This document shows positions 51,346-62,477 of a DNA stretch of 64,000 bases, one piece after another; the stretch's first letter is position 1, and the number at the start of each line of letters is the position of its first letter. The stretch covers positions 206,632-270,631 of the forward strand of contig MU405256.1 of NCBI GenBank assembly GCA_022836615.1, read 5' to 3'. The notes beneath the pieces were generated by a model. It was not told the origin of the DNA and did no database searches. It was given only the letters and a program-made list of their open reading frames with translations. Source of the stretch: Annulohypoxylon bovei var. microspora. Taxonomy: Eukaryota > Ascomycota > Sordariomycetes > Xylariales > Hypoxylaceae. A program made the position numbers and the translations under genes.

Positions 51346-54300
51346 ATTGGCGATTGTTTATCGGCCAATAAGACTACCTAGGTATCGATAGGGGTGGTAG
51401 GCGTTTAGTCGCGGCAGCCTTCTCTTCTAGTGTAAGCACCTAGTTCAATGTTTAGCATGAGCTGTCATAGGGAATCTCTGGGGATAAGACACTAACTAGA
51501 GTCTGACCCTTGTTTTCTCGCTACAGTCCTTTATGTGCGTATATGTAGGTCTTACGCGCGTACAAACATGAGTAGGTAAAGGTGATCTGGCGGAAATAAC
51601 TTGCCTCGATAGATTCTCAGAGTAGACTTCCACAGCCTTTTTATATCCAGCCGACTACCCTACCGGGCCGTCGAAATGTTTGACCAACGCTAAGAATAAT
51701 CGTCTTCGGCATCCAACGGCTACAGGGTTTCTTTCCTTGGACGTTAGACTCCCTTATCCGAGGGGCCGTCTCGACCAAATGCCGCCTCTTCCTGGATCAA
51801 TGGCATCTTGCCATTTCATCCCATACTAAATGTCGCAATCATGGTTACAAAGAACCATACATATGGGTGTGGTCACGTCCAAGCGTCGTTTTCCCTCGTC
51901 GGGCTCCTCGATCATCATCGAAGTAACGTCGTGTTTCAAAATCTATATGTGATTTGCGAGCAAAATACCGAAGCTAATAGTGAAATCAACTAGTTCTCAC
52001 CTCCTCGCTCGGGTCGGCTTCAGCTCTGTGGGTGGAGGTACGTAGAAGAACGAGGAAGTTGATGGTCGAAGAAAGAACCGCGATATCGGGAAGCTTGATG
52101 TGATCGGTATCATTCACCTCGCGTTGTTCTGGACCCGACGACTCGGATCTGCAACGCATCACGGGCGTCAAAGTCCGGTGCGGTGCCGGCACGAAGTACC
52201 CATTTGGACATATAACCCTTGCTCGGCGAAACAGCTCACCATGCCAGTCATCAAATAGGGGTGGTAGCCCTGTCGATAGTTGCGGTCCGTCATCAGAGAA
52301 TTCTCATAGGGAAGAAGTCTTAGTGGCCGGCTAGGCGGCTCCTTCGATGCATCTCTAGCCAGGGTATCCCCCCACGGCGAGCGTCCCTAAATGACCCGCA
52401 TCCTCGAAAAAGATTGGTAGATTTCATACAGTTTTCTTCGTATGTGCTCACTAGAGGGGATTTCCTAGGCTCTTTCCTACCTCCCATATCAGTGAATAGT
52501 CACACCCCGGAGCCCCTTCTCAGCCACTAGAGCCACCATAAGCGAGGCCAGCTGAGCTTGGTAGCATAGATTTGCACACCATGCATGTACTAACTGTCAC
52601 ATGCAGCAAGTTATCGTGTCCCTACCTTTCATACGCGAGGTGGCTGACACACGACCCTTCATAGCGAATAATACCATTGTTACCCTCGCCCCCATCTCAA
52701 CCCAATGATGCCCGTCGACAGAACGTCCTACCCGAGCAGTCGGGACGGCGGATCTTCCCTTCAAAATCGGATCATAGGAAGTCCAAAGACCGTCGAGCCG
52801 TAGCGGGGTGGTAAGTAAGGATTACGAAGAGATCCCATTGATTGGACACGGAATTACTCCAACTAGTTCATTTCGGGAGCAGACTGCGAGAGATGACTGT
52901 GGATAGAGGATGCTTATATTTTAGGCACGCGCTGCTTCGGGACCGTTCGATGCTGTTTGCTCGGGAGTTGATTTTCGGTCTAAGACCTCGCCAAATATAG
53001 CACAAGTAGAAACAAACAGTTCCCGCTTATTCCGCATCAATGGAAGAGGATGAATCTTATAGCCCAGTGACAAATGTACTGTTTTTGGCATATCTTGCCT
53101 TCTTAGTCTACAATAATTAAATGGAATGGTGTAAGAGTCGTAGAAGTTTAGGATAAATTTATTCACACTCACTATATGACGTTGGGAAGTTATTGTACCC
53201 CCTTTTAACCTACTATGTAATGTTCAGTTGTAAGGCTTTAGGAACTACATAATACGTGTTTAGTCGGGTTATACAAGGGAAATAGGGGCTAGACTTAACA
53301 ACATCCAAACACAACTTCTATCATTTATTCCATAAATGCAGTATTTAACAGGTGACTTTGCGGTCCCGATTACGATGGTGTCCAATATCGCTCCCCATGT
53401 AACAGGGACTCGAGCTATGAATATAACTTTGTGTAATGACCAATAGTATAATCCAATCCCGTCTTCTCGACTCCAAAACCACGGCTCGGTGTTCGGATGC
53501 CCTGTCACTTGGACTTATTGCAACCCAATAGAAGCATGAACAGGGATCCTTTGCTGCGGGAAAAATAACAAACCCAACGACCCGTCGGGTATGCAGTGAA
53601 TTGCATACTACCTTAGACTTCTAGTCGTATATCATATCATATGCTTGACATTTGACTAGTACTACCATCACATATTTTACGACGGACCAGCTGTCGTAAT
53701 TTGGACCATAGAACAAACCGAGTTACCCCCTTTAGGATGAGTGAGATATGCAAAATATTTATTTCCTAGACCAACAAGCTTACTTAGGGCAGGTAGAGCC
53801 GCTTTCTCGACATATAGGGGGCTTAAACTGCCTTGTAGCCTCGTCATAAACGTATGATATTTGTTACCGAGCCATTGGAAAGTGAAAACTGGCTCATACC
53901 CCGGTTCTATTGTAGAATACGAGACTTGTCTGATGACTTGTGAGTCATGACTTTCTCTAGAAGTCGGCGATTAATGATTGAAGATGCATCATCGGACATC
54001 TTTGGCGTAGTAAGCCACAAAGGCGAAGAGCGAGCGACGGAAGAATACAATATACCAGTAACCACGAGCACCCTTTTTTCGCTCCAGGTCTGTGATACTT
54101 GTGACCAAGCAGAGAAACCTAGGCGTGAAATCCAAAAACAAGTTTCTATTGTATGGTAGAAATTGATCAGGCTACTTTCCTTGGTTCGAATTTAAGTCAG
54201 GGGCTCCCTTACCACGACGGGCAATAAGAAGTCAACCCTAACAAGATACGTCTTCCCTTGGGATATCTAATAGTTACGAATAAATAAGGAGATATAATAG

Positions 54301-55357
54301 AATAAGAATAAATTGTACCAGTTTTATTATTGAACCATTAGTTAGAAATATAAAATATGTGCGTATTTCCGGCATCAGTCGGCCATGAACTGCTTAACAT
54401 GGCTGTACAACTAAACTCTTTCCTACAAGATCTCCTATTTTAACTTGAGGTGAATATAAAGATCTAAATAGAGATATGATATGATGGCTATCTAGGTTAG
54501 ATATACTAGGCAGACAAGTATGCGTAAAACCCTTTAAACGAGCCATGGAAATTAAATCGATGTGATTACCGTGTGAAAAAATACCTACCCAGAATACCTA
54601 TATGTACCTACACCAAATAGCTATGATACTTTCACTTAAACATGAAGGGAGCCTCGGAATTTACCTCTATGGGTTTCTTAATAAATAGATTGACTTAGAC
54701 AACCTTTTGTAAATATGATAGTTACTTGATATTCAAGTTAAACACATTATTTCTTAAGTTAATGTGTCCAACAATACAAGCCATGAAATAGAAACAATAC
54801 ACGGGAACAACTACCTATGGGGGAAAAGGAGTCGACTATTGTAGCTCCTTATTACAATTACCCGAAAATTAATAGCTGCATCATGCTGATGGCTTGCGGA
54901 GGAAAATTCTCGCCCCTTCACAATTCCTTGATTAACATGGGCAAAAATACTTCTTCTTTCATCTTGTCACCATTGTTTCCCTATCATTCTCTCCGCGTCT
55001 CTTAAGTTATTTTTTTTATAGTTTTCTTTTTGTAACAAAGTCTCAAATGCGAGGGAGCTTAAGTCCGTCTACCCAAGTGCAATTCAGGGGGTAAGAAAAA
55101 AAAAACTCGCTACATGTTGCCCCGTGCCCGGAAAAGGGGCATTGAGTAAGACTTGCGGTGACCTCATGACTTACCTTAATAATTGCGTATCCCTACAGCC
55201 GTATAGCCATCTTCGTATACTACTTCTTAAATTCTAATGGACGTTTTGGATGTTATAACTGTGGAGGCATTGATTCGCTTTGATAGCTGGCTATAACCGA
55301 CACAGTTGAAACCACCAAAGGTCTGCTCATTATACTGTGGCTACAATGAGTTATTAT

Positions 55358-55655
55358 TACTAACACCGATTCAATTGCTTCCACGTGCTTTCGGCACTGC
55401 GCTTTAATTAAGAAATATAACAATAATTGAGATATATCCGAATGTTAGCTGATATATGAGTATTTGGTGAGATTCTTATCGGATGAATATCTTTGCCCCT
55501 TTAATATTTTGTACGTTCATTTTGATAATTCTTTTTTCATATGGGGAATCTTATAGACTATGAAGGGAAAAGGGAAAAATTAAAAATTTCAAGTCCATTT
55601 CCTAATTAAAGCGCAGCGCCAAAGGCACGGGGAGGCGATCGAGCCAGTGCTAGTA
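55358..55655. mobile_element. MITE-like element, about 300 bp, 59-bp terminal inverted repeats, TA ends
   Basis: 55358-55416 and the reverse complement of 55597-55655 match at about 47 of 59 positions, including an uninterrupted core CTGCGCTTTAATTA. Both ends begin TAC, consistent with a TA target duplication (Tc1/mariner-like). Nearly all mismatches are transitions, and most leave the left copy with T or A where the right has C or G. There is no internal coding frame. Confidence 0.8.
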
Positions 55656-56365
55656 TGGCTACTTGGCCAGAGAGATAAGTTAGACAAAGGCCGCTGTTCA
55701 ATTACATTTATAGTAGGTATTAATTGGAAGGCTCGGGAGATAACTAGAATATATAAATTTTTGAAAGAAGGTAGGCAGGTAGGTATAAATATGTACCTGT
55801 TGGCAGTAAAAGGGATTTACTGGTCAAAGGGAGCTTTGTGGCTTTGTGTGGCTTTGTGTGGCTTGTGCCATATAAGGCTACGCTTGGCATGGGTTTGGAA
55901 ACTGGTATTTTGTACGTTTATACAACACAGGATATCGTAATACATCACACGGTATTACAGCACAACGCATCGTGACCTATTGCCTTCAGTACCTGCCTTA
56001 CATAATACCAACCTTGTTCAATTGAAGTTATGAAGTCATATTGAAGCTCGGCCATCCAATCATATGTCAGATCTCGCACAAAAGGGTACCTAAGTATAAA
56101 AAGCTTAGTCTCGCGCCATCCGGTCGGCGCCCTATCGATTATATCGATTAGGTACCTATCGTTATCTGAACCTCGAGCCAGGGGAAAGTTCGCTCTTGCA
56201 TTCTTCCGATCAGGAACCTCGAGCCACCTAGGGAACCGGTTTCCATTCTTCGAATATCGATAAAGCTTAAAGCTTAATTTCTCCTATCCCTCCTCTACTC
56301 CTTTTTTTTCTCTCTATCTCCCACCTCACAAATCCCCCGAATTACTCGCGAGTAAAGCGGCAGCA

Positions 56366-57734
56366 ATGGCGGACTCAAAGGGCACCTCGTACTCGACCGA
56401 CCCCGCCCTCTACCTGTACACCTCCCTCACGGCCGGGTCCTCGCACATCGTCACGGCCACCTCGCGGCTGGAGACCATCCTGCGGGCCAACAGGGTGCCC
56501 TTCAAAGCCATAGACATCGCCACGGACGAGAAGGCACGCATGCTATGGGGGCGGAGAGCGGGCAAGGACGAGACCGGACGGGTACGCAAGCTGCCCGGTC
56601 TAGTGCAGATGGGGTTGATCCTCGGTGTAAGTCTACCTATTTATTTACTTACTTACCACCTAAACCGCTACGGCTGCAAGCACCCGCCCTACCATGCATA
56701 GGCGATGTCTAAAGCTAAGAACGAACGCGTAGGATCTAGTCGAGATCGAGGAGTGGAACGAGTACGGCGAGCTGAAGCAGCACGTCACCATCTACTACGA
56801 CGACTTCACCATCCCGACCAAGGCCCAGGCGCCGCCGCCCATCATGCCGAAGGCGAAGCCGGCCGCGCCGCCCGCCGCACCCTTCAAGGCGAGCACCTCC
56901 GCGAAGCCGGCCCCCCCCGCCGCCCCCGCGCTGCCCAAGGCCTCCGAGCTGTCGGCGCAGAAGTCCAAGCTCTCGTCCGCGCCCGCCGCCGCCCCCGCGA
57001 AGCCCACCCTCAGTATCGCCGAGGAGGCCGCGAAGAAGGCGAAGCAGGTGCACCTCGACAGCCTGCGGGCCAAGGTGTACGGGAAGAAGGACGGCAGCGG
57101 GGACTCGGGCTCTAAGGAAGGCTCGTCCCGCCCCGCGTCCAAGGCGTCGACCGACTCGGCGAGGGAGAGCATGAGCAACCTGTCGCTGTCGGAGAAGGAG
57201 AAGGGCAAGAGCGAGGGCAAGAGCAAGGCGCCCGGCGAGGCGGGTCTGCAGTCCCCCACAACGGGGACGTGGAAGGGCGGGGTGCCGTCCGAGGAGGGTC
57301 TGCGGCAGGTGCTCCAGAGCCCGACGACAGGGACCTGGAAAGCGGACGCCGGCAGCGCGGAGGAGTTCCACGGGGCTGCCGTCGAGAGCGCCTCCAAGGC
57401 GGAGATAGCGGCTGTCGAGAAGGCAGAAGCCATCCCCGAGGCGACGAGCTCGGAGGAGGAGGATTCCGAAGAGGAAGAGGAATCTTCTTCTGAAGAGGAG
57501 GACTCTGAGGATGAGGACTCTGAGGATGAGAAGAAGGTAGTCACGAAGGAGGTGACGAAGGAGGTCAAAAAGGAGACTAAACAGGTTAAGAAGGAGGAGT
57601 CGGAGGAGGAAGACGACGATGATGACGACGAGGACGATGACGATGACGATGACGACGATGACTCTGAAGAGGAGTCTGAGGATGAGGAGGAGGTGGTGGC
57701 GGAGGACGAAAAGAGCAAGGCCAAGAAGCAGTGA
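56366..57734 (+). CDS. SH3BGR/thioredoxin-fold protein with long acidic tail
   Basis: Two exons, 56366-56626 and 56733-57734 (donor GTAAGT at 56627, acceptor GTAG at 56731-56732), give 420 residues. The first ~115 residues form a glutaredoxin-like fold of the SH3BGR family: LYLYTSLTAGSSHIV, then RLETILRANRVPFKAIDIA, then RKLPGLVQMGLILG, and after the intron DLVEIEEWNEYGELKQHV. No CxxC redox motif is present, as usual in this family. The middle is Ala/Pro/Lys/Ser-rich with two QSPTTGTWK repeats (near 249 and 271). The last ~100 residues are runs of Glu/Ser and then almost pure Asp/Glu with KEVKK spacers, ending KSKAKKQ. Probably a cytosolic or actin-associated adaptor; function unproven. The coding DNA is very GC-rich. 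Confidence 0.85.
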
Positions 57735-58067
57735 GCAGTTTGTCGTCCCAAATTTTCTGTTGCGTTTTATTAATAAACAGGCGCGAGTGTTGCAACCCGG
57801 GGTGTTTTTAGATACCAAATTTGCGAAGTGGGAAGAGAAGAGAAAAACTTGATTATTCACAACTCTCCTCAGAATCTCAGTACCATACATAGGTACATAC
57901 TGAGGAGACTCCTCTCCAGATTAATAGTAGATACTATCTAATTAATCACTTCTCTCTAAATATCTATATGTCCTCCCGGTGGGATAAGAATGCAAGATTC
58001 CTACCCTACCATTTTTTATATTTTTTGGTCGACCAAGACTCAATTCAGCTCAGATCAGTATAATAAT
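57735..58067. other. Convergent intergenic region, 333 bp
   Basis: This lies between the 3' ends of the acidic-tail gene (+) and PEX6 (-). It is AT-rich, with TTTTTTATATTTTTTGG near 58011; it presumably holds both polyadenylation regions. No gene is seen. Confidence 0.6.
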
Positions 58068-61000
58068 TTAATATAACCCATCATCATCACTCGCAGTCCC
58101 GTCCGTGAATCTAGCGATCGCCTTGCCCTTCCCCTTGGACTTTCCATTGACGCTTCCACCGTAGCTCCCATATGGTTCGCCGTTGTCGCTCTCCTCGTCG
58201 CTGGTGGCGATCGCTTTTCCTTTTCCCTTACTCTTATTATCTATTGCCACTGATTTGCCTTTGCCCTTACTACCCGAGACGGACCTGGATCCACTACCAC
58301 CACCACTACCGCCGTCGACTACCAACGCAGGAATGTCGTCGCCTTGCTGCTGCTGCTGTGGTTGCCGTGGTAGTTGCGGTTGCCGTGGTTGTGGTTGTTG
58401 CGGCTTGGTATCCTGGTTCTCGAACGTAGCCTTGACTCTTTCATAGTGAGCAAGCTCGCCGGCACTGACACTGGGAATTAGCTCCCTGTTTGCGTCGAGG
58501 AAGTCCGGTTCTGTAACCATGACAGCAACGTCTTCAGGTATGGCGTGATGATCAAAGAAATTAGCTGTGGAGATGGGAGCATGTCCATCCTTCTCCCGGT
58601 CAGCGTTGATGGCGCGGATCTTAGTATCCACGGCGGTTGCCTGCCGTGTGACTGCCTTAAGCATCGCATCGCTGCATAGAGCGTAGAAGTCGGCACCCGT
58701 ATACGTGAAGGGGAGGTGTTCGGCGACAGCCGGTAGTGAGACCGATGGGTGGAGGGTGAATCTGTTGCGACGAATATTAGTATACATAACTAGTGTGATA
58801 AGTCAAATGAGATTTAAAACTTACTTTCTTGTCAAGGCTTCCATGATCGTGAGTTGCTTCTCATGCGTATCGGAAACACCAAGGTAGAGCATCTTATCGA
58901 ATCTACCAGGACGTAGCAACGCCTGATCAAGCAGATCAGGTCGATTGGTCGCGCCAATGACAAACACGCCACCTCCTCCGTCGTCTCCCCCGGACATGCC
59001 GTCCAATTCAGCCAGCAGCTGAGACACGATACGGTCCATTACACCTCCGCTGTCGCCCTGGTTTCCTCGCTTGGGGGCAACCGAATCAAGTTCATCGAAG
59101 AAGACGACGCAGGGCCTTGCATCTCGGGCGCGTTGGAAAACCCGACGTACATTGGCTTCGGACTCTCCGATATACATGTTGAGTAACTCGGGACCCTTGA
59201 CACTGAAGAAATTCAGACTATACTCCGTGGCAATTGCTTTTGCTAGCAGCGTCTTGCCGGTACCAGGTGGGCCGTAGAACAAGATACCGGATCGCTTTTT
59301 CATCCCCTTAGCGAACAACTCTGGCCTTTCCAGTGGTAGTTGAATGGTCTCCATGACTGCCTCCTTAACATTGTTGAGACCTCCAACATCGTCCCAGGTA
59401 ACATTAGGAATCTTCGGTGCACCAATGGCGTCAGCGAAGTTCTTCCGTGCCGCATCTACAGCAATATCAAAATCGGCCTTAGTTAAGCATCTTGCAGATG
59501 AACCCCCCGCTACTTGGATATCACGAACGGTGACAATCGAATTGTCAGTTGAAGCTCTCGTAGACAATACTTCGAGGCGTGAGTCACGCGCGACTATTGC
59601 GCGCTCAACCACGTCAACTAGATCACCAGCAACCAAAGCTGCGGTTTTGACAGCAACACCACTCAACTCAACCTCGGGTGCGAGAGATACTCCTCGATTT
59701 TGGATGATAGACCGTAGAATGCCTTCACGTTCACCCTCATCAGGAGCATTCATTTCGAGCTCATGGGTGAAAAGTCCTCTTATACCATCCGGCACCTTGT
59801 CAACTTCGGTCGTCGTCGCAATTAAGACTCTAGAGTCGCCGAGGACTTCCTTCATTGCACTAACCATTCTATCCGCCGTAAGCGCTTCAATATGTCGAAC
59901 AAGAAGAGTACAAAATTCGGGGCCACAGGTCATGGCACGATCTGCCCGAGCTTTTAGGAGTCCTTCCGTTTTAACATCACTACCCCCAGCTCCACTGTCG
60001 TTGACAATGTCATAGGCATCAATAGTGAATGTATGTAAGCCAATGTCCGCACAAGCACCGGTGGCTACTGTTGCCTTCCCGATGTTGCGTTGGGTTGACA
60101 CAAGGAGAACAGCTATAGGGGGCATTTTGAGATGAACAGCTCGTTTACTCGTAGCAGCTGCCATAAGCTCCCTTAGCCGTCGTCTTAGAGGTGAAGTGAA
60201 TCTCGCCTGTTGCTGAACTACCGAAGACAGGAGATTGGATGTGGGTTGGGGGGCTTCCTCAACGCCCAGATAGTACGGCCAATTACTGTCTTTTGTGCCA
60301 GGGAGAGAGCTAGTGCTACCTCCAGATTGGGCAATCTGAGTGAAGGAGCTGTCGACACAAGCTACACCACCCCATATATCCTCCTCGTCTTCTTCATCGA
60401 TAGGTTCCGATTTCTGACGTTCTATGTGGGCAATTTTGAACCAGGCGACGGCATCAGGCTTGTAAGTAACACCTGTGCCAGATTTGTTCGAAGCCGCAAG
60501 AGCTACGACGTCGTCAAGGGCAAGACCATCGCCGCTAGTAGTTGATTCTTGAAGGGTTCGCCCGAGTTGTGTGTCAATAGGAATGCCAATTAGATCGCCG
60601 GATTTGACTACGCGGATGCTTCGCGCGAAATGATCTTTTAAGCCGCCAAATATAGCTGTCTGAAGAGCCTTCTCAGAAGAAACAGGCGTTCGGATTTGCT
60701 GAAGGGTGACATCTCGAGCATAAGGGGGACGGGATGAGCCGGTGATTTTCGACTGACCTGGTCTTGGAGGATGCGCCATTCTTTTTAATGGAGATAACCG
60801 TACGTAAGGCGCATTCTCCAAATTTGCGATTAGGATGGGGGACATATATGCGCCAGGCCCTGATTGATTTACGACCTGGGATTCGAAAAACGATGTTCTT
60901 CGATTACCGAAGTCGTGCTTTGAGCTTGGGATCCTAGTCATAGGTCGATGTGAGTATCCTTCGGGGAGTCCATAAATCTTGGCTGGCCGCCATGCTGGCT

Positions 61001-62477
61001 CTTCCACCCCAGGTTGTCCAAAGCTGCCAAGGCCGAATAGACCAATGCCGTTCGTGGGAGGTTCTTCTGAAGCCTCGAGGCGGACCCAGTCCCCGGAGAA
61101 GCAACCAATCCTAGTCAAAGAGTTGATATCTACATATACTCGTACCTCTTCGTCGTCCTCAGCTGTCGGCTTAGGATGAAGTAATTCTGATGGTATTGGG
61201 TTCATCAAACCATGAGCCTTAAAAAGGCGGCCCTTGGGACGATCCGGACGAGCAGTAGTAGCAGTAAAACTAGAGAAGACCGAAGTAGGAGTGGCAATGC
61301 CGTTAGTCTTCCTCCCGCGCCCTAATGTCATAGGCGTTCCCGGTTGCATAGTAGAGATGCCACTTGCGTTAGTAGATGGCAACGCCGGGGCCTGGAGAGA
61401 TATAATATCATCCATTGAGTCATCCGAGAGCTCATCTTCATTCTCAGGATCCGATGCTTCTGTATCAGTTTCCGTAATAAAATCCGAAGTATCGTTTGGT
61501 GCATCCGTCTTAGCACGTTCTTCGGCTGCGGAGTAGAATTGGTCAGTAGCTGTGTCCTCGTCATCTTGGTCGACGTTATTCAAGGCTTGCGGTGGAGCAA
61601 TGGATTTCCGTCCCGGCTTTGATTGACCATGACCTCTCGTCAGAATGATTTTGGTGGATGGTGCCAGAATGCCCTGTGCTACGGGTTCACACAGTGTTAC
61701 CTTACCCGGAGAAGAAGGAACATGTGTGATGGGGTGTGGCGGTAATGGTAAAGGGAATAAATCTCCGTTGTGAACAACCTTCAAGGTTCCTAGGGCCACG
61801 CGCAACGCAGCGGAGAGCCGGTCTGTGGGAGTATCACTTCCGGCGACAGATTTCTCTTTACCAGAGGGGTGATCGGTGAAGAAAGTGCCTTCTCCATTCT
61901 CAAGCCTCCTCACAATGTCACTCTCGAGGTTTACGAAGACGGTATCCAAAGGTAGAGCGGTAACATCCAGCACCAGTATTTCGATACCACTCCTGCTATG
62001 GCTGGACAGCTTCGACGGAGCAATCTGTTGTAAGGTGGTCGCAAAACTTTGCAAAGCGAGAGACGAGGGCGAGAATTGGACGGTCGAGTGAGCGAGAGCA
62101 GTAGACTTAGCGATCGGAACTATAGTCCAATTTGTTCGATTCGGACTCGAAGATGGTGTCCAGGGAGCAATAGCAACATGGTAAATATCGGGGACTTGAT
62201 TAGTCTCACCGTCGCTAGACTCTGTATCACGTTCAAATTCTTATTAGACCCGGACACGGCTACATGCAGAGAGTTTTGGTATGTTCTCTCTCTTTCTAAG
62301 ACACTTACCGTCTTGCAAGTGAGGAAACAGATCAGCGAATAGGTCATCGGATAAGATACCGATGTCTCCTTTCACATGATTGTCCAACACTAGCCTTGCT
62401 GAGATGGCGGGCTTGTCTTGTCTTCTCCTCCGCTTTCGTTTCCGATGAGCAACTAGGTCGCGATTCGTTGCAGCCAT
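58068..62477 (-). CDS. pex6: Peroxisomal AAA-ATPase Pex6
   Basis: Exons 62477-62309, 62221-58825 and 58761-58068 (introns 87 and 63 bp) give 1,419 residues, normal for filamentous fungi. After N-terminal domains, the D1 ATPase has a degenerate Walker A (VSTQRNIGKAT, near 763). D2 is intact: VTWDDVGGLNNVKEAV, Walker A GPPGTGKTLLAKA (near 1,040), Walker B VVFFDELDS (near 1,095), GESEANVRRVF, and ATNRPDLLDQALLRPGRFDK with the Arg finger. Across the last intron EALTRK joins FTLHPSVSLP. With Pex1 it forms the hexameric motor at the peroxisome that extracts the import receptor Pex5 for recycling. After the AAA part there is an unusual tail (from about 1,310): a Gln/Pro tract, a Gly/Ser stretch and three KGKGK(A/S)(I/V)A repeats, ending DDDGLY. 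Confidence 0.96.

Larger units (their letters stand above)
49948..56365. other. Gene-poor region, 6.4 kb
   Basis: The longest stretch without a confident gene. It is AT-rich, with one weak small frame (51148-51345, -), an inverted-repeat element (55358-55655) and a GCTTTGTGTG tandem repeat (about 55833-55867). Its right end, 56270-56365, is CT-rich leader for the gene at 56366. Many short frames are broken and none shows spliced continuity; old mutated repeats (RIP) would be one explanation. Confidence 0.5.

Noticed and set aside
56736..57890. Antisense frames of 384 and 318 codons over the SH3BGR-fold gene
   Set aside because: They are low-complexity mirrors (poly-Ser, poly-Leu/Arg) of the acidic GC-rich exon on the + strand, which has a recognisable domain and a good intron.
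60060..60130. Degenerate Walker A in the first ATPase domain of Pex6 as a damaging mutation
   Set aside because: A divergent D1 nucleotide site is a family trait of Pex6; the D2 site is intact.
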